Shown here piece after piece: positions 1-6,843 of a DNA stretch of 7,257 bases; the stretch's first letter is position 1; the number at the start of each line of letters is the position of its first letter. The stretch comes from Lachnospiraceae bacterium. GTDB taxonomy: Bacteria > Bacillota > Clostridia > Lachnospirales > Lachnospiraceae. Position numbers and translations under genes: made by a program. The notes beneath the pieces are model-generated. The model saw only the letters and a list, made by a program, of their open reading frames with translations, did no database searches and was not told the DNA's origin. The stretch lies in contig JAEDOO010000096.1 in assembly GCA_016301965.1 (NCBI GenBank), forward strand, positions 1-7,257, read 5' to 3'.

Positions 1-944
1 GCCAGACAGGTGGGAAGGCCGATACTTTTGTTAAATTCGTATACCTTCCGGAAATTTTCTTCATCGTGATCCACCAGCAGAAGAAGCAGTATGCCAAATC
101 CTACCAGTTCACCGTGAAGATGGCCTTCCTCGATATGCGGGAAGGAAGTCAGCGCGTAATATACGGCGTGACCAAGGCCCGTGTTATAATCGATGATGTG
201 CTCCGTGGTTACCAGAATCGATACGATCGCTGTCGTCACGATAATGGAGAGCACTGTCTGTTCAAACTCGTAGGATACCACGCCGTTTTTCTGATCTTCC
301 AGGGCTTTCTTTCCATATAGAAGAAGCGGCTCATAGCAGAGACGGCTCATGCCCACGCCCAGAGCCACATAATGTACCGGGTTCTCTCCGCGGGCGGAAA
401 TCGTACTTTCAAAATATTTGGCATAGGTATCACCGATGCCGGCCCACATATATTTCGTGGGTGTATGTACGATCACCGAAGTCTGGATAAAAGCATGCAC
501 CGGCGGTTTTTCAAAGAAGAACGGATTTTTGAAGGATCCGTCTTCGTTGTACATAATGGATACGCTGGTACAGGCTGCGCAGTTGGAAGCAATGGTCGGT
601 ACGCTGAATACCGGTTTTTTCGCCATTTCTCCCAGAGCCTTGGCCGTATCGGTGGCTTTTCCTCCACCAATGGCAAAAATCATGTCCGCTTCCTTCACTC
701 TCTGATCCTTCAGAAGTCGTTCTACATTCTCGTAAGTAGCTTCGCCGCCGTACCAGACGAAATCCAGAAAGGTCAGGGCCGAGCCTTTTACCGCTTCCAG
801 AAGAAGCTCTCTTACTGCTGCCATGGCCTTATGGCCGCCCACCGCGATGATCTTTGTTCCGTAAGGCGTACACACTTCCGGAATTTTTTTGTACACATCC
901 GTTCCGATGGAATAGCTCGGCAGATAAATACTGTAGTTTTCCAT
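1..944 (-). CDS. Iron-containing alcohol dehydrogenase family protein (glycerol dehydrogenase-like), 3' end cut off
   Basis: The minus-strand frame starting MENYSIYLPSY runs uninterrupted for about 314 codons to the window edge; family members have roughly 350-400 residues, so only the C-terminal tail is missing. The family comprises cytoplasmic NAD(P)-dependent, metal-dependent dehydrogenases. Seen here: an N-terminal Rossmann-like half with the nucleotide-binding GGGKATD motif (residues 93-99) and the S-N-C-A-A-C-T-S segment (120-127). The helical half has candidate metal ligands Asp172 (in WAGIGDTYAKYFE), His259 (GLGHAVYYAL) and His277 (GHLHGELVGFG). Their spacing matches the Asp/His/His triad of GldA-type glycerol dehydrogenases. 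The start is set by a GGAAAGGAG ribosome binding site just upstream. Glycerol may not be the substrate; relatives act on varied polyols and aldehydes, and 3-dehydroquinate synthase is a distant cousin. Expression should depend on the T-box leader directly upstream. Confidence 0.9.
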   Translation of the reverse strand, partial: MENYSIYLPSYSIGTDVYKKIPEVCTPYGTKIIAVGGHKAMAAVRELLLEAVKGSALTFLDFVWYGGEATYENVERLLKDQRVKEADMIFAIGGGKATDTAKALGEMAKKPVFSVPTIASNCAACTSVSIMYNEDGSFKNPFFFEKPPVHAFIQTSVIVHTPTKYMWAGIGDTYAKYFESTISARGENPVHYVALGVGMSRLCYEPLLLYGKKALEDQKNGVVSYEFEQTVLSIIVTTAIVSILVTTEHIIDYNTGLGHAVYYALTSFPHIEEGHLHGELVGFGILLLLLVDHDEENFRKVYEFNKSIGLPTCL

Positions 945-949
945 TTTTA

Positions 950-958
950 CTCCTTTCC
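950..958 (-). promoter_or_regulatory. Ribosome binding site of the dehydrogenase gene
   Basis: GGAAAGGAG lies five bases before the ATG at 944 and fixes the start codon. Confidence 0.85.
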
Positions 959-1040
959 GACAGAAAGAGTGTTTATCTTTAAAGGTTTCCGGGTAATCGG
1001 CAAACATCCCATCGGATCATTTGCGGATCACTTTAGCAAT

Positions 1041-1079
1041 AAAAAAAGACCCGTCCTTATACTTTCGTATCATAAGGAC
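1041..1079 (-). terminator. Regulated intrinsic terminator of the T-box leader
   Basis: GTCCTT (1074-1079) pairs with AAGGAC (1053-1058), and ATAC/GTAT closes a GAAA tetraloop (1063-1066), with a three-base bulge between the helices. A run of seven U follows at 1041-1047. The 5' arm overlaps the 3' strand of the antiterminator, so uncharged tRNA binding should prevent this hairpin from forming and allow transcription of the dehydrogenase. Confidence 0.92.
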
Positions 1080-1320
1080 AGATCATACTATCTGCGGTAC
1101 CACCTTATTTGGCCTGTAAAACAAGACCCTCTCCGTCAAAAATGCCAACACATTTTCTGCCGTTAACGCCGGCCTACGTCGCATATACTCGACTTTCGTC
1201 TTTCCCCTTGCCCTCAGCGGTCCATTTACGAAACAACATCTCCGGAGGATTCTCAGCAGCTACCTCTCTCTGTACGGCGTTTATTACGTTTTATCTCCGC
1301 ATCACTGGTTTATCTGATGC
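1041..1320 (-). ncRNA. T-box riboswitch leader (tRNA-sensing), probable Trp specifier
   Basis: This is a transcriptional-attenuation leader that reads the charging state of one tRNA. Stem I carries the AGAGAG element (about 1265-1271) facing CTGAG (1213-1217), the kink-turn signature. The GGT at 1262-1264 pairs with ACC at 1219-1221 below the specifier loop. The three bases just before that ACC are TGG (1222-1224), the usual specifier position, suggesting tRNA-Trp. A GCCG/CGGC hairpin region follows near 1153-1172. The T-box core AAGGTGGTACCGCAG is at 1092-1106. The antiterminator is textbook: ATAAGG (1103-1108) with CCTTAT (1072-1077), a seven-base TGGTACC bulge that would bind the tRNA acceptor end, then GCAGAT/ATCTGT (1090-1095 with 1078-1083). 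It is mutually exclusive with the terminator at 1041-1079. The class is near certain; the amino acid is less so. Confidence 0.95.
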
Positions 1321-1322
1321 CC

Positions 1323-1351
1323 ATTATAAGATCTATGTTTTTATTTGTCAA
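1323..1351 (-). promoter_or_regulatory. Consensus sigma-A promoter of the T-box/dehydrogenase unit
   Basis: TTGACA (1346-1351) and TATAAT (1323-1328) are both exact consensus and separated by exactly 17 bases. Transcription should begin near 1315-1318, just before Stem I. A promoter this strong fits a gene whose control is by attenuation instead of initiation. Confidence 0.93.
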
Positions 1352-1443
1352 TCTGCTTTTTTCCGTTAAAGTGCTAAAGAAATTTCCGGAATTTTCTGTT
1401 AATGTGACGATTTTTTCTGTTTACTCTGTTTTCTCCTGTAATT

Positions 1444-1473
1444 TGGCCTGCTCTCCAAAATGAGGGCAGGCCA
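1444..1473 (-). terminator. Stem-loop after the transporter gene, probable terminator
   Basis: TGGCCTGC (1466-1473 read on the minus strand) pairs with GCAGGCCA (1444-1451) in eight perfect base pairs, with a further CTC/GAG pairing possible within the 14-base loop. It lies about 70 bases past the transporter stop codon and before the T-box promoter. There is no good U-run on either strand, so it may instead be a transcript-stabilising or processing hairpin. Confidence 0.5.
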
Positions 1474-1540
1474 TTTATATCTTTGCTGACAATGCAGAAA
1501 AGAAGTACACTATAAATTATTGTATATACACGTCTGCTTT

Positions 1541-3121
1541 CTAGGCTGCATCCTGCGCATGTTTTGCCCGGTACATCTTATTGGCCGCGAGCGTAATGAC
1601 ACAGGCACAGGCCATAGCCACCAGCATACAGATCAGGAAGAACACCCCTTTGCCTTCCTGTGCCATAAACGGAGCCACAAAGGAGGGCAGATATGCTGTT
1701 CCTTTTACGTCAAACAGGCCCACCAGCGCGCCGGATATAGTGGCACTGGCCAAAGCTCCGGCAAATACGATTTTACTGGAGAACATATAGGGATAGGCAG
1801 CCTCCACAAAGGTACCAAAGCCTACGTTGATCACAAAACCGGAAACCGCTGCCGCCCGTTCACCGCGGACACGGGGCAGAATAATGTTGGCCAGGGTGAT
1901 ACCAGCAGATACCATAACCAGGCCCGTCATATCGATAGCGCCCAGGAAGCTGAAGCCCATCTCCTCGATTTCCAGAAGCACGATGGGCAGAATTGCCGCA
2001 TGATATACACCGCCGATGATCGCGGGCCAGATCAGCAATCCGGCCACTGCACCGGCCAGCACCGCATTGTAGTCGATGCAGGCATTGATTACGCTGCAGA
2101 TACCGTTGCCCAGCCACAGGGTAATGGGGGCAATCACGTACATACCCACCAGACCGGCGATCAGACCGCCGATACCGCCGGAGGCAATATTTACTGTCGT
2201 GCCCGGCACGTTATGTTTGTAACAGAATACACTGATGTAGTATACCAGTACACCGGCCAGAATACCGACCACCAGACCGCCGATGATACCGCCGTCCTTT
2301 GCCAGAATACCGCCTACGATACCGGCAACCACACCTACGTCGTCCATACCGGAAATCTGTTTTGCTGCGATAGCACAAACAACTACCGGAATATAACCTA
2401 CCAATGTCTCAAAAACAGAAGCCAGACCATCGCAGCCCGGGATCTTGGAGCAGGCCAGAAGAAGAGCCATGGCGATAAATGCCGGCAGAGAAGTCATCAT
2501 GATGCCCCGGAAATTAATGCGCTTCCACACATTTCCGGACATCTTATCTGCTGCCACTGCACCGGTATTACCGATGACCGGCATGTATTTGATATCCCAG
2601 CACTTGGCCAGGGCTGTTGTAAACGCCACGGCGCGGGTTCTGTTGGTGGTTCCTGTGGTTCCGGAAGCCGACAATACGTTGCATCCCTTACTCTGGATCA
2701 GCGCTACGCCTGTACCGCCGGTACCTGCCATAGGAATGCCGGCTTTTGCCGCTGCTTCTACCGCCTGGGCGTTGGCACCCTCGGGATCCGCACTGACAAA
2801 CATCATGCCGTCGATCTCACCGGCACTGATTTTTTGAGCCAGTTTTGCATCCACTTCCCTCGCTTTTTCATTTACCTCTTTTAAGGTTCCCTCAAAAGTC
2901 ATTTCCGCCTGGGTACCGTTCCAGGTATACAAATAGGCTTTACTGTCCGGTCCCACGTTATCCAGGCTGCCGGAAGCCAGTATATACTGTACAAAAGCAA
3001 TTTCCATGTCCGCCGCTTTTGTCTGGGCCAGAATCTCTTTCATCATTCCCGGAAAGTCGCTGCCGCCCTGTTTATAGAGGTTGCCGCCGCTGCTTCCGAT
3101 GTATGCGATCTGTTTACTCAT
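1541..3121 (-). CDS. PTS EIIC-like (fructose-type fold) transporter with unusual N-terminal soluble domain
   Basis: This encodes 526 residues. From about residue 203 to 515 it is strongly hydrophobic and glycine-rich, with eight or more membrane segments. The order of motifs follows fructose-family EIIC: a TSLPAFIAMALLL first helix, GYIPVVVCAIAAKQI, GVVAGIVGGILAKDGGIIGG (262-281), a mid-protein GMYVIAPITLWL, and FGTFVEAAYPY (435-445), which sits where EIIC has TEGAIPF. Residues 1-190 are a soluble alpha/beta-looking domain with GTGGTG (133-138) and an S/T/G-rich SASGTTGTTNRTR stretch (151-163). I do not recognise this domain. It lacks the EIIB cysteine motif, and no EIIA or EIIB is encoded nearby. 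It probably imports the substrate of the neighbouring hydratase, perhaps without phosphorylation. The start is chosen at MSKQIAYIG because AGGAGAGGA lies upstream; the longer reading frame runs back through the promoter. Confidence 0.85.
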   Translation of the reverse strand: MSKQIAYIGSSGGNLYKQGGSDFPGMMKEILAQTKAADMEIAFVQYILASGSLDNVGPDSKAYLYTWNGTQAEMTFEGTLKEVNEKAREVDAKLAQKISAGEIDGMMFVSADPEGANAQAVEAAAKAGIPMAGTGGTGVALIQSKGCNVLSASGTTGTTNRTRAVAFTTALAKCWDIKYMPVIGNTGAVAADKMSGNVWKRINFRGIMMTSLPAFIAMALLLACSKIPGCDGLASVFETLVGYIPVVVCAIAAKQISGMDDVGVVAGIVGGILAKDGGIIGGLVVGILAGVLVYYISVFCYKHNVPGTTVNIASGGIGGLIAGLVGMYVIAPITLWLGNGICSVINACIDYNAVLAGAVAGLLIWPAIIGGVYHAAILPIVLLEIEEMGFSFLGAIDMTGLVMVSAGITLANIILPRVRGERAAAVSGFVINVGFGTFVEAAYPYMFSSKIVFAGALASATISGALVGLFDVKGTAYLPSFVAPFMAQEGKGVFFLICMLVAMACACVITLAANKMYRAKHAQDAA

Positions 3122-3131
3122 GTTTTTCTCA

Positions 3132-3140
3132 TCCTCTCCT
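3132..3140 (-). promoter_or_regulatory. Ribosome binding site of the transporter gene
   Basis: AGGAGAGGA lies ten bases before the ATG at 3121. It supports this start over in-frame upstream codons that fall in the promoter and terminator. Confidence 0.7.
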
Positions 3141-3184
3141 GTCACTTTTCTTTTGTCACGTTGCAGTGTGTTAAAGTGGCTCAC

Positions 3185-3199
3185 TGCTACATTGTAGCA
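3185..3199. promoter_or_regulatory. Palindrome over the transporter -10, candidate operator
   Basis: TGCTAC-AAT-GTAGCA is a perfect inverted repeat with six-base arms, centred on the predicted -10 element. A protein bound here would block RNA polymerase. An overlapping weaker inverted repeat (GCAGTG at 3163-3168 with CACTGC at 3182-3187) extends downstream. No regulator is proven; the CdaR-like protein of this locus is the obvious candidate. Confidence 0.4.
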
Positions 3200-3218
3200 T
3201 ATATTTTTCATAATGCAA
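3191..3218 (-). promoter_or_regulatory. Predicted promoter of the transporter gene
   Basis: TACAAT (3191-3196) with TTGCAT (3213-3218) at 16-base spacing; TTGTTG at 3216-3221 is an alternative -35 at 19 bases. It lies downstream of the hydratase terminator, so the transporter can be expressed separately. The -10 lies inside a perfect 15-base palindrome. Confidence 0.6.
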
Positions 3219-3249
3219 CAAAAAATTGAATTTTGTGGTGTTTCTACAC

Positions 3250-3291
3250 AAAAAGGCCACACAGACTGGTATTCAGCGGTGCGGCCTTTTT
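3250..3291 (-). terminator. Intrinsic terminator between hydratase and transporter
   Basis: GGCCGCAC pairs with GTGTGGCC (3279-3286 with 3255-3262; eight pairs, one G-U). CTG/CAG can pair further inside the loop. The hairpin is followed by five U on the minus strand (3250-3254), and the opposite strand also ends in five T (3287-3291). It begins about 24 bases past the hydratase stop and should end most hydratase transcripts. Confidence 0.85.
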
Positions 3292-3314
3292 ATATTTTCT
3301 GTTATACGTTTTTG

Positions 3315-5600
3315 TTATCTGCGGTTATAGTTGATCAGACATCCTTTCAGGATGATCTCTCTCTCATCGTCGGTCAGATCGCCTAGCGTTACGGTAAACG
3401 CTTTTTTCTCCTCACCCACTACATAAATGGTGATCGTCTCTGCTTTCTCTTCTACAGCCTTTTTCACATCCGGAACAAAGAGGTAATCACCATTCTTAAA
3501 CGGAAGCTCGCCCTCCGGGATCACAAAGGGAAGCATACCCCAGTTGATCAGGTTGGAGCGATAACGTTTGGTGGCATACTCATTGGCTATATTTGCCCAG
3601 CCGCCCAGTACCTTCTGGCAGGAAGCGGCCTGCTCACGGGCAGAGCCGTCACCCGGTTTTACAGCAAAAATGGTGCTGCCAATACCGGTATTGTCATTGG
3701 TGATACCATCAAAGTTTGCCTTAACCCAGGAAAGAGCCTCGCCCACTTCGGCAAATCCGCTCTCCGGAGCTTCGCCGGCCTCTCTGGCCTTCTCTGCCAG
3801 CTGTACCTCTTTGGCACGGCCCACGTATGCCGGATCCTTACGGGACAGAGCAAACTCTGCCAGGCCCAGCGGATTGGAACGGTAAGAAGAGGTCTCACCG
3901 GAGGGGATCAGCTCATCGGTGGTGGTTACCGGATCATGGATCTCAGAAACCACCTTTAACAGCAGGTTGTCAGTAAGTGCTACCATCTTCGGCCAGTCCT
4001 TAATGTTAGGACCAAACTGGATCTCCACAGACGGATCTGCCACGCCCTTGCTGTCAAATACGCGGTTCTCATAGATAGATTTATCAAAGAAGTACTTCGG
4101 ATTGCTGTAGGTACCGTCAAACTCTGTAGCCGGAGTCAGGAAGCCTTTATTGGCTGCTGTAGCAGCAATAGAACGGGCATCCATAAGAGCCACAGAAGAG
4201 ATCTGGCCGTTCTGTACCTTGGATCCCTCGCGGTTCGGGAAGTTACGGGTAGAATGACGGATACTGAAGGCATTGTTGGCCGGTGTATCACCTGCGCCAA
4301 AGCAGGGACCGCAAAAGGCTGTCTTAACCACAGCTCCGGTGGCCATAAGTTCAGCCAGCACACCATTTCTGGCCAGTTCCATATAGATCGGTGTAGATGC
4401 CGGATACACACTTAAGGTAAAGGCGTCACAGCCAATGCTTGCCCCTTTAAGGATATCCGCTGCGGCACAGATATTCTCAAATCCGCCGCCGGCACATCCG
4501 GCAATGATTCCCTGATCCACCAGAAGTTTGCCGTCAACCACTTTATCCTTTAAGCTGTAGGGCACTTTATTGTCCAGACTGACAGCCGCGCGTTTCTCCA
4601 CATCGTGCAGGATATCTTCAAGGTTTGCATTAACTTCCTCGATGGTATAGGTATTGCTGGGATGGAAGGGCATAGCGATCATCGGACGGATCTTATCCAG
4701 CTCTACGCAGACAACACCGTCATAGTAAGCTACCGGTGCCGGATTCAGTTCCTTGAAATCCTCGCTTCTTCCGTGGATATCATAGAATTCTTTAATTTTA
4801 TCATCAGTTCTCCAGATGGAGGACAGACAGGTGGTCTCCGTAGTCATAACATCGATACCGATACGATAATCCGCGCTCAGGGAAGATACACCCGGTCCCA
4901 CAAATTCCATAACTTTATTTTTTACATAGCCATTGCCAAATACAGCACCGATAATAGCCAGAGCCACATCCTGCGGTCCTACGCCCGGAATGGGGGCACC
5001 GGTCATATAGATCGCCACAACCCCCGGCATATGGATATCGTAAGTCTGGTCAAGCAGCTGCTTTACCAGCTCCGGTCCACCCTCGCCCATGGCCATGGTA
5101 CCGAGAGCACCGTAACGGGTATGGCTGTCAGAACCAAGGATCATCTTGCCGCCGCCGGCCAGCATCTCTCTGGCATACTGGTGAATAACGGCCTGATGAG
5201 GCGGTACGTACACGCCGCCGTATTTCTTGGCACAAGTCAGACCAAACATATGGTCATCTTCATTGATGGTGCCGCCTACGGCACAAAGAGAATTGTGGCA
5301 GTTGGTCAGTACGTAGGGTACCGGGAATTTCTCCAGTCCTGACGCACGGGCCGTCTGAATAATACCTACATAAGTAATATCGTGGGAAGTCAGCTTATCA
5401 AACTTGATGCGCAGATCCTCCATGTTGTCGGAAACATTATGGTCTTTCAGAATGTTGTAGGCCATGGTTCCCTTCGCTGCTTCTTCCCTGGATACCCCAC
5501 TGCAGCCTTCCGCCTTCAGGCGGGCAGCCGCATCGGCATCATCCGGGATCAGTGTGGTGCCGTTCACAAGATAAGCACCTGTTTTTTCCAGCGTGATCAT
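3315..5600 (-). CDS. Aconitase-superfamily 4Fe-4S hydratase (YbhJ-like)
   Basis: This encodes 761 residues, close to the length I recall for the E. coli predicted hydratase YbhJ (about 750). Aconitase-type hallmarks appear in order: LGSDSHTRYGALGTMAMGEGG (155-175); candidate cluster cysteine Cys369 in AGCAGGGFENI; the Cys430/Cys433 pair in FCGPCFGAGDTP; and substrate-binding-type arginines Arg452 and Arg457 in STRNFPNR. A C-terminal swivel domain has GDGSAREQ (650-657), the counterpart of aconitase GEGSSRE. Ser653 would match the catalytic serine, while the next serine of aconitase is Ala here. It is probably a cytoplasmic, oxygen-sensitive enzyme that dehydrates and rehydrates a hydroxy di- or tricarboxylic acid. 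The substrate is unknown, and divergence makes ordinary citrate/isocitrate aconitase unlikely. An AGGAGG site precedes the ATG by nine bases. The gene lies 100 bases after the regulator and before a strong terminator. Confidence 0.92.
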   Translation of the reverse strand: MITLEKTGAYLVNGTTLIPDDADAAARLKAEGCSGVSREEAAKGTMAYNILKDHNVSDNMEDLRIKFDKLTSHDITYVGIIQTARASGLEKFPVPYVLTNCHNSLCAVGGTINEDDHMFGLTCAKKYGGVYVPPHQAVIHQYAREMLAGGGKMILGSDSHTRYGALGTMAMGEGGPELVKQLLDQTYDIHMPGVVAIYMTGAPIPGVGPQDVALAIIGAVFGNGYVKNKVMEFVGPGVSSLSADYRIGIDVMTTETTCLSSIWRTDDKIKEFYDIHGRSEDFKELNPAPVAYYDGVVCVELDKIRPMIAMPFHPSNTYTIEEVNANLEDILHDVEKRAAVSLDNKVPYSLKDKVVDGKLLVDQGIIAGCAGGGFENICAAADILKGASIGCDAFTLSVYPASTPIYMELARNGVLAELMATGAVVKTAFCGPCFGAGDTPANNAFSIRHSTRNFPNREGSKVQNGQISSVALMDARSIAATAANKGFLTPATEFDGTYSNPKYFFDKSIYENRVFDSKGVADPSVEIQFGPNIKDWPKMVALTDNLLLKVVSEIHDPVTTTDELIPSGETSSYRSNPLGLAEFALSRKDPAYVGRAKEVQLAEKAREAGEAPESGFAEVGEALSWVKANFDGITNDNTGIGSTIFAVKPGDGSAREQAASCQKVLGGWANIANEYATKRYRSNLINWGMLPFVIPEGELPFKNGDYLFVPDVKKAVEEKAETITIYVVGEEKKAFTVTLGDLTDDEREIILKGCLINYNRR

Positions 5601-5609
5601 AATAATTGT

Positions 5610-5615
5610 CCTCCT
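5610..5615 (-). promoter_or_regulatory. Ribosome binding site of the hydratase gene
   Basis: A perfect AGGAGG lies nine bases before the ATG at 5600 and fixes the start. Confidence 0.85.
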
Positions 5616-5642
5616 CTTGTTTCTCTGTATTTACAAAACGAA

Positions 5643-5676
5643 ATGTGCAGCTATGTATCCCAACATCTCTGCACAT
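5643..5676 (-). promoter_or_regulatory. Long inverted repeat in the regulator-hydratase gap
   Basis: ATGTGCAG (5669-5676 on the minus strand) and CTGCACAT (5643-5650) are perfect eight-base arms, 18 bases apart. An inner ATGT/ACAT pair is flanked by symmetric AG/AG mismatches. As RNA this makes a long hairpin 43 bases before the hydratase start; as DNA it is an operator-like site. There is no U-run, so termination is unlikely. I see no clear promoter in this gap, so regulator and hydratase may be co-transcribed, with this element modulating or processing the message. Confidence 0.55.
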
Positions 5677-5700
5677 CTTCGTACGTACCTGTATAATTCC

Positions 5701-6789
5701 TTACGGATTCTGTTCCTGCATGTATTTCATGTAACGCACAACCATCATTGCGATCTTGAAGGTAAGGGCATCATCAAATACCCGGATGTCCAGTCCTGTA
5801 CTTTTCTGCAGCTTTTCAAGGCGGTACACCAGCGTATTTCTGTGAACATAAAGCTGGCGGGAGGTCTCGGAAACGTTCAGATTATTCTCAAAGAACTTGT
5901 TGATGGTCATCAGCGTTTCGTCATCAAAGGTATCCGGAAGCTGCTCACCAAACACTTCCTTCATAAACATCTTGCAAAGGGGAATCGGCAGCTGATAGAT
6001 CAGACGGCCAATGCCGAGATTGTTGTACGGGATCACATTCTTCTCTGCGTGGAAGATCTTGCCCACCTCCAGAGCCATCTGAGACTCCTTGTAGGAACGG
6101 GACACATTCTTGATCTCCTCCACCACATTACCATAGGCCACACGGATCTGGCCGGACTGGTCAGTCTGCAGTGTATCTGCGATCAGGCGGGCCAGACGGT
6201 TCATCTCCGCATAGTCCTCACCTTCCTTCAGTTCTTTGACAATAATCACATTATTCTCATCTATGGCTGTGATAAAGTCCTGGGGCCGTCCGGTAAAGAG
6301 ACTCTTGATCTTATCCAGTGCCGTATTATCCTTGTCTCCGGCAGTCTCTACGGTAAATACGATACGTCTCGCATTTGTATCGATACGCAGCTTCTTCGCG
6401 CGATTATAAATATCCACGAGAAGAAGGTTATCCAGAAGCAGATTCTGGATAAAGTTATTCTTGTCCAGACGCTCCTTATAGGCAATGATCAGATTCTGGA
6501 TCTGGCATACCGCCACGCGGCCAACCAGATACGGGTCGTTCATGCTTCCCGAAGATACCAGAACATACTCCACATTATTATCATCAAACACCTTAAAGAA
6601 ATATCGGTCCTGAAGGATCTGACTGTCAGCGGGGGACTCCACAAACTGACGAACGGTGGCATGATCGACCTGATCATCCGGCATTGTGGATACCAGCACC
6701 GTACCATCAATATTTAAAATGCTCAGATCAACCTTGGTGATGTTTTTGAGCTCTTCCAGTGTCTTCTGCAACACCTGACTTGAAACCAT
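5701..6789 (-). CDS. CdaR-like (sugar-diacid/PucR family) transcriptional regulator
   Basis: This encodes 362 residues from MVSSQVLQKTLEEL. Residues 1-130 resemble the sugar-diacid recognition sensor domain of CdaR proteins (early VDLSILNIDGTVLVST, residues 20-35). Residues about 135-260 fit the degenerate GGDEF-like middle domain of the family (RRIVFTVETA, RVAYGNVVEEI, SYKESQMALEVG). The C-terminus (299-336) is the PucR-type helix-turn-helix with the signature SETSRQLYVHRNTLVYRLEKL. Such proteins usually activate catabolic genes in response to a carboxylic acid or related metabolite. The position immediately upstream of the hydratase, on the same strand, makes hydratase and transporter the likely targets. 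In-frame upstream ATGs at 6858 and 6819 would add 23 or 10 residues that do not look like the domain. The chosen ATG has GAGAG seven bases before it, a modest ribosome binding site, so the start is the least certain part. Confidence 0.9.
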   Translation of the reverse strand: MVSSQVLQKTLEELKNITKVDLSILNIDGTVLVSTMPDDQVDHATVRQFVESPADSQILQDRYFFKVFDDNNVEYVLVSSGSMNDPYLVGRVAVCQIQNLIIAYKERLDKNNFIQNLLLDNLLLVDIYNRAKKLRIDTNARRIVFTVETAGDKDNTALDKIKSLFTGRPQDFITAIDENNVIIVKELKEGEDYAEMNRLARLIADTLQTDQSGQIRVAYGNVVEEIKNVSRSYKESQMALEVGKIFHAEKNVIPYNNLGIGRLIYQLPIPLCKMFMKEVFGEQLPDTFDDETLMTINKFFENNLNVSETSRQLYVHRNTLVYRLEKLQKSTGLDIRVFDDALTFKIAMMVVRYMKYMQEQNP

Positions 6790-6843
6790 ATTGTCACTCT
6801 CTTTCCTACGCAGAAACATTACGTATGTTCCCTGTATATATAC

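Noticed and set aside
957..1022. Possible short leader peptides between the T-box terminator and the dehydrogenase start (13 and 21 codons)
   Set aside because: No ribosome binding site, only one or no Trp codon, and the T-box already explains the control.
372..1166. Plus-strand reading frame of 264 codons opposite the dehydrogenase
   Set aside because: Covers the dehydrogenase metal-binding region in antisense and runs through the T-box leader.
1520..2884. Long plus-strand reading frame of 454 codons opposite the transporter
   Set aside because: Rich in His, Gln, Cys and Tyr with no recognisable domain, no ribosome binding site, and exactly antisense to a clear membrane protein gene.
3122..3262. 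N-terminal extension of the transporter by 47 residues
   Set aside because: It would be translated from DNA holding the predicted promoter and the upstream terminator; AGGAGAGGA supports the start at 3121.
5678..5700. TATACA and the ACGTACGT-like palindrome as a hydratase promoter
   Set aside because: No matching -35 at proper spacing; the short palindrome is common by chance.
5593..6717. Long plus-strand reading frame of 374 codons opposite the regulator
   Set aside because: Antisense shadow of the CdaR-like gene; His- and Ile-rich composition with no domain.
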